Part shown: positions 43,285 through 51,168 of the stretch, piece after piece
How the letters are laid out: each line of letters begins with the position of its first letter
Numbering within the stretch: position 1 is the stretch's first letter
Assembly (NCBI RefSeq): GCF_016863635.1
Contig: NZ_BOPG01000033.1
Coordinates: 62,001 to 126,000 of the forward strand
Direction: 5' to 3'
DNA from: Virgisporangium aurantiacum
GTDB taxonomy: Bacteria > Actinomycetota > Actinomycetes > Mycobacteriales > Micromonosporaceae
DNA: 64,000 bases
Notes under the pieces: model-generated
Databases searched by the model: none
What the model saw: only the letters and a program-made list of their open reading frames with translations
What the model was told of the DNA's origin: nothing
Translations under genes and position numbers: made by a program

Positions 43285-45672
43285 TTACTCCTGGACGGAG
43301 ATCGAGGTGTGCCCGCGGCCCGACTTGGCGCCGGCTGCGGTTCGGCTGTAGACGTTCACGTGGTAGAAGTTCGACCCGGTCGGCGTCCACTGGACCGTGG
43401 TGATGCCGTTCGGCCCGACGGCCACGACCTCTTCGGGGCCGTCGCCGATCGTGTAGAGGAACTCGGTGGAGCCGGGCAACTGCGCGGTGAACGTGAAGGT
43501 CACGGGTTCACCGACGTGGGCGGTTTCGGGCCATTCCTTGTCGTGGGTGGCCGTCGGTGCCAGGGCGTTGATCCAGAACCGGTAGTAGTACCAGTCGGAG
43601 ACCAGGCCGTTGGCGCTGCGGCTGCGGACCTGCAGCATGACGGAACCGTCGTAGGTGTCGGTGTTGTAGTCGAGCGGGGTCCAGCGGATCGTCGTCGGAG
43701 CGCCGGCCGCCACGGTGCGGACGGGCTGCCGGCTGAACTGGTACTCGTACTCGACCACGTCGGCGGCGGTCGGGGTGAGGGTGAAGGTTCCCTCGATGCC
43801 CGGGCCACCGCGCGTGTTCCACTCCGGATACTCCGCCGACGTGATCCGGGGCGCGATCGACGACGCGTTGAACGCGATCTCCGTCGGGTCGGACTCGACG
43901 CCGGCCGCGGTGCGCGTGAACACCCGGAGCGAGTGCTGCCCGATGTCGGCCGCCGTGAACTGGACGGTCGCCGTGCCGTCGGGACCGGCCGCCACGGTCT
44001 GGAGCGGGGTGCCGTCGTACCAGTCGAACTGGTACACGTACTCGACCACGCCGTACATGTGCGGCTTCAGGGTGAACGTGCCCGGTGTGCCGACCGGTAC
44101 GGAGTCGGGGCCGTTCCTGAAGTCGGTGGTCTCGACGACCGGCGCGGTTCGGGGTGTCAACTGGATCCACGTCTGCTGCGAACGCTGCCCCGCCGCGTTC
44201 GTGCTGAAGAGGTGGACGGTGGTGCCGTCGGCCGCCGGCGTCACCGTGATCCGGGCGGTGCCGTCGGTGCCGGCCGGGATGGTCTGCTCGGCGTCGTCGT
44301 CGAGCTGGTAGGTGTAGCTGACAGTGTTCTCCATCCCGGGACGGAAGACGAGCGTCCGGGGATCGCCCAGCCAGGCGTCGCGGTTGGTGTCTTCGATGCT
44401 CGGCGCGGTCTGCCGCACGTTGAACTCGTAGGCGGCCGATTCGGAGACGTTTCCGGCCCGGTCGACGCTCTGCACGTACAGGTACTGACTCCAGGGGCTC
44501 GTCGGGGTGATGTCGACCGTCACGGAACCACCGGGCGTCTCGGCCGCGACGAACTCCGACGGGCTCCAGAAGCCGTACCGGTAACCGACCACGTCGGGGT
44601 CACCGTTGGCGCTGAAGGTGAAGGCGCCGGCGATGCCCGGGCCGCCGTGGCTTCCTCCGTCGTCGGGATAGTCGGTGGAGGTGACCGTCGGCGCGTGCGA
44701 CGGCCGGACCGTGTCGACGGTGAACCGGCACTCCGCGCTCCACGGCGACACGTCGTCCTGGTCGCGCGACCGGGCCGCGAGGGCGTAGGTGACCCCGTTC
44801 TGCAGCAGCCCCGCCGGTGTGTACCCCCATGCCGTGGTGGGCGCGTATCCGGCCCAGCTCTCGGGGGTCTCGACCCGCTCGGCCGGCCGGTCCACCGGCC
44901 AGATCGCGAACTTGCCGTATACCGAGCTGCCGCCGCCGGAGGCCGCGTCGGGGTCGGTCAGCGTCGCGTTCAGGTAGGGGGTGGTGTTCGCGATGAAGAG
45001 TTCTCCGCTGTCGGAGCAGCTCTTCCCGTCTATCTTGAGGCCGGTGGGTGCGCCGGGCGGGGTGTTGTACTCGGTGTAGACGGCCGGGTCGGGCTCGACG
45101 CGGCGACCGAACCGGACGTTGCCCTCCAGCCTGCCCGGCACCCGGAGCTCCACCGTCAGGGTGGTTTCGTTGCGCGCCAACGCGGCCCGGACGGCCTCGG
45201 TGAGGTCGGCACCGACGTAGCTGCCGCACCCTTCGCCGCCGATGTCGGCCACCTTTTCGCGGGCGCGCGGCGGGTTCAGCCAGGACGTCGTGGGCCGGAT
45301 GCGGTCGGTGCGCCACAGTTCCCAGGTGCGGGTGGCCGAGCAGTCGTTCACCTCGGTTTCGCGCACGGAGAACGTCGCGGACATGAGCCGCGTGCCGCGA
45401 TAGGAGGAGATGTCGAAGCTGAAGTACGAGCGGGACCGGTGCCGCCGCCCCCGGTCGTCGAGCCAGGCGCCGACCGGCGCGTCGGCGGTGGTGTTGACGT
45501 AGGACTTCAGGGGCGTGCGCGAGTCGGTGTAGGCCCAGGTGGTGGGCTGTAGGTACTTGTAGACGCCGGCTGCGGCCGGCGGGGCCGGGACGGTGATGAG
45601 AGCGGCGACGACGAAAGCGGCAGTGAGCACACTGATGACCCGCTGCCGGACGCCCCCGTGGTTCATGGACAT
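43285..45672 (-). CDS. Secreted DNRLRE-domain protein with Ig-like repeats
   Basis: 795 aa. The ATG at 45672 has GGAGG at the best distance and is followed by a signal peptide ending near PPAAAG. Residues about 38-190 form a DNRLRE-like beta domain (WAYTDSRTPLKSYVN, SRSYFSFDISSYRGTRLMSA, SWLNPP). The rest is a string of about six Ig/FN3-like modules of roughly 95-110 aa, several containing VxYxYQFxx and TVAAGPDGTATVQFTP-type repeats. It is probably a cell-surface or matrix protein. It is divergent from the PIG-L gene across 115 bp. Confidence 0.82.
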   Translation of the reverse strand: MSMNHGGVRQRVISVLTAAFVVAALITVPAPPAAAGVYKYLQPTTWAYTDSRTPLKSYVNTTADAPVGAWLDDRGRRHRSRSYFSFDISSYRGTRLMSATFSVRETEVNDCSATRTWELWRTDRIRPTTSWLNPPRAREKVADIGGEGCGSYVGADLTEAVRAALARNETTLTVELRVPGRLEGNVRFGRRVEPDPAVYTEYNTPPGAPTGLKIDGKSCSDSGELFIANTTPYLNATLTDPDAASGGGSSVYGKFAIWPVDRPAERVETPESWAGYAPTTAWGYTPAGLLQNGVTYALAARSRDQDDVSPWSAECRFTVDTVRPSHAPTVTSTDYPDDGGSHGGPGIAGAFTFSANGDPDVVGYRYGFWSPSEFVAAETPGGSVTVDITPTSPWSQYLYVQSVDRAGNVSESAAYEFNVRQTAPSIEDTNRDAWLGDPRTLVFRPGMENTVSYTYQLDDDAEQTIPAGTDGTARITVTPAADGTTVHLFSTNAAGQRSQQTWIQLTPRTAPVVETTDFRNGPDSVPVGTPGTFTLKPHMYGVVEYVYQFDWYDGTPLQTVAAGPDGTATVQFTAADIGQHSLRVFTRTAAGVESDPTEIAFNASSIAPRITSAEYPEWNTRGGPGIEGTFTLTPTAADVVEYEYQFSRQPVRTVAAGAPTTIRWTPLDYNTDTYDGSVMLQVRSRSANGLVSDWYYYRFWINALAPTATHDKEWPETAHVGEPVTFTFTAQLPGSTEFLYTIGDGPEEVVAVGPNGITTVQWTPTGSNFYHVNVYSRTAAGAKSGRGHTSISVQE

Positions 45673-45787
45673 GACGCCTCCACGCATAGATGGATCCTGC
45701 GAGATCCGGGAGCAGGATATTCGTCGATGGAGGCGACCTGTTGTCCTATATAAGTCAAGCAACAGCCGTCGTGAAAGGATGGCCGGC
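45673..45787. promoter_or_regulatory. Divergent promoter region
   Basis: The only spacer between the divergent DNRLRE and PIG-L genes. It is AT-richer than its surroundings around 45746-45753 (tatataag), a candidate -10 region. Confidence 0.45.
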
Positions 45788-46549
45788 ATGACCCTGCCTG
45801 CCCTCCCCGAGGAGTCCTTCCGTCGGGTGTTGTGTGTCGTCGCGCATCCCGACGACATGGAGTACGGCACGTCCGCGGCGGTCGCCCGCTGGACCGCGCG
45901 GGGCATCGAGGTCGGCTATCTCCTGCTCACCCGCGGCGAGGCCGGCATGCCGAACCCGCCCGCGGAGACGGCCCGCCTGCGCGTCGCCGAGCAGCAGGCA
46001 GCCTGCTCCATCGTCGGCGTCAAGCAGTTGACCGTCCTCGAACATCCGGACGGCGTCCTGGTCTACGGTCTCGATCTGCGCCGGGACATCTGCCGGGAGA
46101 TCCGTCGGTTCAAGCCCGACGTCGTTCTCGGCAGCGGCTTCCAGGTCGAGACGCCGTTCGGCTTCGACCAGGCCGACCACCGCGCGGCCGGGCTCGCGAC
46201 GCTCGACGCGATCCGTGACGCGGGCAACCGGTGGGTCTTCCCGGAGCAGGTCGACGACGACGGCCTCGAACCGCACTCGGTGCGGTGGTACCTCGTACCC
46301 GGGCTCCCCGGCTCAGGCGCCACCCACGGCGTCGACGTCACGGGGGAGCCGCTGCGGCGCGGCGTCGCCTCGTTGGAGGCGCACGGCGCGTACCTGGCCG
46401 CGCTTCCGGGTCACCCGGCTCCCGCCGACATCATCCCGATGTTCGCCGCGATGGGCGGCAAGGCAGTGGGTGTCGAACACGCCGTCCTGTTCCGCGCCCA
46501 CGACCTCCAGGCGCCACCGGAGTTCTTCACCGAGACGGCGCAGGACTGA
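45788..46549 (+). CDS. PIG-L/LmbE-family deacetylase
   Basis: 253 aa from the ATG at 45788, eight bases behind AAAGGA; an ATG at 45779 is in frame but overlaps that site. The metal motif AHPDDMEYG and the later His in FDQADHRAAG are typical of zinc-dependent N-acetylglucosaminyl deacetylases such as MshB, Mca and BshB. The substrate cannot be assigned; mycothiol-conjugate or aminoglycan work is possible. The 3' end overlaps the convergent lipoprotein gene by 23 bp. Confidence 0.88.
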   Translation: MTLPALPEESFRRVLCVVAHPDDMEYGTSAAVARWTARGIEVGYLLLTRGEAGMPNPPAETARLRVAEQQAACSIVGVKQLTVLEHPDGVLVYGLDLRRDICREIRRFKPDVVLGSGFQVETPFGFDQADHRAAGLATLDAIRDAGNRWVFPEQVDDDGLEPHSVRWYLVPGLPGSGATHGVDVTGEPLRRGVASLEAHGAYLAALPGHPAPADIIPMFAAMGGKAVGVEHAVLFRAHDLQAPPEFFTETAQD

Positions 46550-47681
46550 CCGCGTCGAATCCGCCCTCGCGCACGCGCAGCAGCAGGAACTTCGGGTTCG
46601 TCCGGGTGCCGTTGGCGTTGAACCGCGCGGGTCCGGATAGCAGGTCCAACTGGGTGGTTCCGGCGATGGCCGCCCGCACCGCGCCGCGGTCGACCGTGCC
46701 GGCGCGGCGGATGGCGTCGAGTGCGAGCGTGACGGCGTCGTAGGCCTCGACGGTGCACAGCCCCGGCGGCGAACCGACCATGGCCTCGAACCGCTTCGCC
46801 CAGTCGGCGATCTCGGGCATGAAGTCGGGCACCAGTAGCTGGGTGCCGTACACGTCGACGTGTTGCGCCGGGGTCAGGTTCTCCAGCAGCGGCCCGTCGG
46901 CGGCGCCGTCGCCCACCAGGATCGGTCCGGAGAACCCCAGCCGGCGCAGGTCGACGATGAGGCGGTTGCCCTCGGCGTAGTAACCGGTGAAGTAGACGAC
47001 GTCCGCGCCGGCACCCACGACGGCCTCGGCCACCCGGGTGTAGTCCGGCGCGCCCTGGCTGAGTTCCAGTTCCGCGGCGAGGGTCACCGGACTGCCCGGG
47101 CGGCGGGCGACCGCGGCGGTGGACTGCGCCAGCGTCAGCGGAAAGCTGGTGCCGTCGTGGACCACGGCGAGGCGGTGCCCGCCGAGGCGGGGCATCGACT
47201 GCACCGCGAAGACCGCCTCGTCCTCGACCGTGCCCGGTAGCAGGAAGATGCTGTCGTAGCCGGGTTCGAGCAGGTCCGTGGAGTTCGACAGCGGAATGAT
47301 CATGGGGACGTTGGCGTCCCGGAAGACCCGCAGCGTCGGCACCGTCGCGCTGCTGCAGTAGCCGCCGACGGAGACGACGATGTCGCGGGCGACCATGTCG
47401 TTGGCCGCGGCGACGGCCGTGCCCGGGTCGCACGCGTCGTCACCGACGATCAGTTCGACCTGCCGGCCGAGCACCCCACCCGCCTCGTTGGCCTCGCGCA
47501 CCGCCATTTGTGCGGCGTCCACCATCGCTTCGCCCGACGGCGAGTTGCGGCCGGACAGGGGCACCAGCGCACCGAGCCTGATCACGCCCGGCCCGGCGGG
47601 TTCGGCCGGGTCGGCGGTGCAACCACCTGCCGCCACGGTGACGGCTGCCAGCACGGCGACGAGAGCGGTGGGGATGCGCAT
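46527..47681 (-). CDS. Branched-chain amino-acid-type solute-binding lipoprotein
   Basis: 384 aa from the ATG at 47681; a longer start at 47732 is possible. The lipobox VTVAAGGC predicts anchoring. The periplasmic-binding fold type I is clear: IRLGALVPLSGRNSPSG, VLGRQVELIVGDDACDPGTAV, GGYCSSATVP, GADVVYFTGYYAEGN. No permease or ATPase genes lie nearby, so it may serve a distant transporter or act as a ligand sensor; the adjacent divergent GGDEF-EAL gene makes a signalling link conceivable. Confidence 0.88.
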   Translation of the reverse strand: MRIPTALVAVLAAVTVAAGGCTADPAEPAGPGVIRLGALVPLSGRNSPSGEAMVDAAQMAVREANEAGGVLGRQVELIVGDDACDPGTAVAAANDMVARDIVVSVGGYCSSATVPTLRVFRDANVPMIIPLSNSTDLLEPGYDSIFLLPGTVEDEAVFAVQSMPRLGGHRLAVVHDGTSFPLTLAQSTAAVARRPGSPVTLAAELELSQGAPDYTRVAEAVVGAGADVVYFTGYYAEGNRLIVDLRRLGFSGPILVGDGAADGPLLENLTPAQHVDVYGTQLLVPDFMPEIADWAKRFEAMVGSPPGLCTVEAYDAVTLALDAIRRAGTVDRGAVRAAIAGTTQLDLLSGPARFNANGTRTNPKFLLLRVREGGFDAVSPAPSR

Positions 47682-47791
47682 GCCGGACCATCGGCAGCAC
47701 CGGCCGTGGCCTGAGAAGGTCACATCGCTCAAGTCGGGTCCGGGCGTGCCGATGGCCGGGGGTCGAGGACCGACCAGACGGAGGAGTGCCG

Positions 47792-49807
47792 ATGCCTGTC
47801 GACGCGGACGCGCGGGCGGTCTACGGGCCGCCGGTCTTCCGTCGTGGCCGGCGGATGGGCACCACCGCCGCCCTGGCGAGCGTCCTCATGGCGCTGTGCG
47901 GCTACATCATCTGGGGCAACGTCGACACCACGCGGGCCACCGGGCAGCAGCGCGCCGCGCTCGCGGTCGACGCGATGTTCGCCGAGGCGCGTAACGTGGT
48001 CGCGATGGAAGAGGTCCACCTGCGTCACTACCAGGTGGAACCGTCGGCGGCAGTGCGCGAGCGGTTCGACAAGGCGGCCGACGCCGCCGTCGACGTCCTG
48101 TCCCGGGTGGTCGCCGCCGACGCCGGCAAGGCCGGCGCCCACGCCAGACGCCTCCTGACCGCGCAGGACCGCTACCGGAAGCTTGCCGAACGGCTGATCG
48201 TCATGGTCGCCGACCGCGACCCGGCGCGGATGGCGCTGGACCGGCTCGAGGCCACGCCGGCGTACTACACGCTGCAGGGCGACATCGACCGGGTCGCGCG
48301 CGACTTCCACGCCGAGGCCGAGAGCGCCGCCGCGCGGCTACACCAGACCCAGCGGCGGATGCTGGTCGGCGCGTCGATCGGCTTCGCCGTCGGCCTCGCG
48401 CTCGTGGCGGTGATCTGGCGGATGGTGCTCGGCGACCAGCGCCGCCTGACCGAGCACGCCGACGCCAGCCGGCACTCCGCGCTGCACGACCCGCTCACCG
48501 GCCTGCCGAACCGGATCCTGTTCCACTCCCACCTCGACGCCGCGTTGGCCTCGGCGAAGCAGGACGGCGACCACCAGGTCGCGCTGATGCTCATGGACCT
48601 CAACGGGTTCAAGGGCGTCAACGACACCCTCGGCCACCACGCCGGCGACGAGTTGCTCATCGAGGTCGGGCGTCGTTTGCGTCGGATCGTCGGGACCGGC
48701 GACGTCGTGGCGCGACTCGGTGGCGACGAGTTCGCGATCATGCTGTCCACCGTGCGCGATGTGGCGGGCGCGCAGGATGTGGCCGCGGAGGTGGCCGACG
48801 CGTTGCGGCGCGACTTCTCGCTCGAAGCCGGCCTGGCCGCCGTCAGCGGCAGCATCGGCATCGTGCTCGGACCCATGCACGGCGCCGGTGACCACCTGAT
48901 GCGCCGGGCCGACGCGGCGATGTACCGGGCCAAGGGTGCCGGTGGCGGCGTGGCCGTCTACGACCCCGGCCTCGACGACGCCGAGGCGGCCGACCGGATG
49001 ACGCTCTACGGCGAACTGCGCGCGCTGCTCGACGCCGGCGACCCGCAGGCCCGGTTGACCCTGCACTACCAGCCCCAGGTGCACATCGCCGACGGCGTGG
49101 TCACCGCCGTCGAGGCGCTGGCCCGCTGGGAGCACCCGCAGCGCGGGTTGCTCCACCCGCAGGAGTTCCTGCCGATCGCGGAGTCGCGGGGCCTCGAGGT
49201 CCCGTTGACCTACCACCTGCTCGGCGCCGCGGTGGCCCAGGCCGCCCGCTGGAACGACGAGGGCAGACCGTTCGTCGTCGCCGTGAACGTGTCCCCGCGC
49301 TGCCTGCTCGACGACCGGTTCGTCGCGCGGGTCTGCGCGTCGGTGGACGACGCCGGTCTCCCGCCGCACCTGCTCCGATTGGAGTTGACCGAGAACAGCG
49401 TGATGACCGAGCCCGAGCGTGCGGTGGCGGCCCTGCGCGTGCTGCACGACCGGGGGATCAAGGTCTCGATCGACGACTTCGGTACCGGGTTCAGCTCGCT
49501 GGTCCAGCTCAAGCGGCTGCCGGTGGACGAGCTGAAGATCGACCGCACGTTCATCATGGGCCTGACACACGACTCGGAGGACGCCGTCCTGGTGCGCAGC
49601 GCGATCGACCTGGCGCACAACCTGGGCCTGTCGGTGGTGGCGGAGGGCGTCGAGCACGGTGCGGCGCTGGACCTGCTGCGCCGGTTCGGCTGTGACTACG
49701 CCCAGGGCTTCGGCCTGAGCCACCCGGTGCCGGCAGCCGACGTGCGCGCCGCGTGCGAACGGGCCGAGCAGGCGACCGTGGCCCACCTGATCGGGTCCCG
49801 GGGCTGA
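47792..49807 (+). CDS. Membrane GGDEF-EAL c-di-GMP protein
   Basis: 671 aa. The ATG at 47792 follows GGAGGAG. Two membrane segments (about residues 24-44 and 194-212) enclose a helical extracytoplasmic domain. The GGDEF domain has an intact RLGGDEFAIML signature and the DPLTGLPNR entry. The EAL domain has AVEALARWEHP, NVSPRCL, LELTENSVM, IDDFGTGFSSL and KIDRTF, so both cyclase and phosphodiesterase sites look complete. It is expected to make or break cyclic di-GMP in response to an external signal. Confidence 0.92.
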   Translation: MPVDADARAVYGPPVFRRGRRMGTTAALASVLMALCGYIIWGNVDTTRATGQQRAALAVDAMFAEARNVVAMEEVHLRHYQVEPSAAVRERFDKAADAAVDVLSRVVAADAGKAGAHARRLLTAQDRYRKLAERLIVMVADRDPARMALDRLEATPAYYTLQGDIDRVARDFHAEAESAAARLHQTQRRMLVGASIGFAVGLALVAVIWRMVLGDQRRLTEHADASRHSALHDPLTGLPNRILFHSHLDAALASAKQDGDHQVALMLMDLNGFKGVNDTLGHHAGDELLIEVGRRLRRIVGTGDVVARLGGDEFAIMLSTVRDVAGAQDVAAEVADALRRDFSLEAGLAAVSGSIGIVLGPMHGAGDHLMRRADAAMYRAKGAGGGVAVYDPGLDDAEAADRMTLYGELRALLDAGDPQARLTLHYQPQVHIADGVVTAVEALARWEHPQRGLLHPQEFLPIAESRGLEVPLTYHLLGAAVAQAARWNDEGRPFVVAVNVSPRCLLDDRFVARVCASVDDAGLPPHLLRLELTENSVMTEPERAVAALRVLHDRGIKVSIDDFGTGFSSLVQLKRLPVDELKIDRTFIMGLTHDSEDAVLVRSAIDLAHNLGLSVVAEGVEHGAALDLLRRFGCDYAQGFGLSHPVPAADVRAACERAEQATVAHLIGSRG

Positions 49808-49864
49808 CCCGCCCGGCGTGGAGCGACCTCCGCTGCATCCGCACCACGCCGGCCGGGGACCTGA

Positions 49865-50074
49865 CTAGGTGCAGTAGCCGTAGTGCACCCAGGAGCCGCA
49901 GTTGAACGAGCAGTTACAGGTGTCGACGCACCAGCGGCGCTGATAGTCGAGCCCGTTGCACCGGTACTGGTAGTGCCCGTCGCCCCCGGGCCTGCAGGGG
50001 CAGGCGCCGGCCCGCTCTCTGGGAACGAAGACGGCCAGCATGCGGTCGCCGATCGATCCCACCTTCTCTCGCAT
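49865..50074 (-). CDS. Small cysteine-rich peptide
   Basis: 69 aa. The ATG at 50074 follows GGGAG. A leader-like N-terminus (MREKVGSIGDRMLAVFVPRE) is followed by a compact core with eight Cys and many aromatics (ACPC, RCNG, WCVDTCNCSFNCGSW, YGYC). No signal peptide with a strong hydrophobic core is seen. Peptides of this layout occur in several actinomycetes, but I know of no assigned function; no modifying enzyme gene is adjacent. Confidence 0.7.
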   Translation of the reverse strand: MREKVGSIGDRMLAVFVPRERAGACPCRPGGDGHYQYRCNGLDYQRRWCVDTCNCSFNCGSWVHYGYCT

Positions 50075-50168
50075 GGGTTCTCCCTTTCTGCCGTGCCGTG
50101 GATCATCCCGCGGCGGGCAGATACTACCCACATATTGACGAATCCGGATATCCCGGCAGCCGTCGTGA

Positions 50169-50516
50169 TCAGCCGACGAGGCCGAGCGTCAGCGCGGCCA
50201 CCACCGGCACCAGGTAGAGCGTCGGGAACACCACGTGCCCGTACGCCCGGGCCCGCAGCACCGTGATCACGGCGCCGGTGAAGTAGAGCACGAGGCCGAC
50301 AGCGGCCAGCACCCCGACCACCGGCACGGCCAGGCCGACGAGCAGCCCGACCGCGCCGGCCGCCTTCGCGACGCCGAGCCGGGGCCACCACGAGCGCGGG
50401 ACCCCGTACTCGGTGAGCGGCTCGACGACCCACGCGGCGCGGCGGAGGAGCGAGAACGCCGAGAAGCCGACCCAGAGAGCGGCGACGACGGTGACGACGA
50501 TGGCGAGCGTGTGCAT
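50169..50516 (-). CDS. DoxX-like membrane protein
   Basis: 115 aa with four hydrophobic segments. The pattern FSAFSLLRRAAWVVEPLTEYGVPRSWWPRLGVAKAAGAVGLL, read in parts, matches the short DoxX-like family of actinobacteria. Role unknown; related proteins act in thiol/redox homeostasis. It lies 86 bp downstream of the UspA gene on the same strand. Confidence 0.8.
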   Translation of the reverse strand: MHTLAIVVTVVAALWVGFSAFSLLRRAAWVVEPLTEYGVPRSWWPRLGVAKAAGAVGLLVGLAVPVVGVLAAVGLVLYFTGAVITVLRARAYGHVVFPTLYLVPVVAALTLGLVG

Positions 50517-50602
50517 GGGTGGTTCCTTCCGGTGGGTGCGACGACCACGGGACGGCGCCGCCCACACCGGGCGTGAACTTCGGTGACCGGGGTCACGGGG
50601 AC

Positions 50603-51049
50603 TCAGTGGACGACGGTCACCGGGCACTTCGCGTAGGCGGCGACGTGCTGGCTGACCGAGCCCAGCACCAGCCCCACGAACCCGCCGTGGCCGCGCTTGC
50701 CGACCACGAGCAGGTCGGCGTCGGCCGACTCCTCGATGAGCACCTTCGCCGGCCGGCCCTGCTTGACCTCCGGCCGGACGAGCACCGGCGGGTCGTCACC
50801 GAGTTCGTCCTTGATGACCTGGACAAGATCGTCGGCGGTTCGCTGGCTCGAATCGGGCACGAAGTGCTCCGACACGCTGACGCTGCCCGCCGGCGGCATC
50901 AGCGTGTGCTCCCACACGTTGACCACCACCAACTCGGCGCCGTGAACCGCGGCTTCGGCGGCGGCCCACGTCAACGCCTTTCGACTGCCGGGCGATCCGT
51001 CGACGCCGACCACGATCGTCTTCCGCTCCGGGGTCTTCCGCTCGGGCAT
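50603..51049 (-). CDS. Universal stress protein UspA family
   Basis: 148 aa. The ATG at 51049 follows AGGAGG. The start IVVGVDGSPGSRKALTWA and the ATP-binding loop VVGKRGHGGFVGLVLGSVS (Gx2Gx9GS) are complete, so it belongs to the nucleotide-binding Usp class. It is divergent from the MFS-Usp fusion gene, which carries a second Usp domain; the two domains could form a heterodimer. Confidence 0.92.
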   Translation of the reverse strand: MPERKTPERKTIVVGVDGSPGSRKALTWAAAEAAVHGAELVVVNVWEHTLMPPAGSVSVSEHFVPDSSQRTADDLVQVIKDELGDDPPVLVRPEVKQGRPAKVLIEESADADLLVVGKRGHGGFVGLVLGSVSQHVAAYAKCPVTVVH

Positions 51050-51168
51050 CGCTGCCTCCTCTCCGGATGGAACAGCGGCGCTGATCGATAAGTTGCAGGC
51101 TACCCGCGCCGGGCTTAGCGTCGCATTCACAGGCCGGACCCGCATCACGTCGGGAAAAGGGGGTCGCC

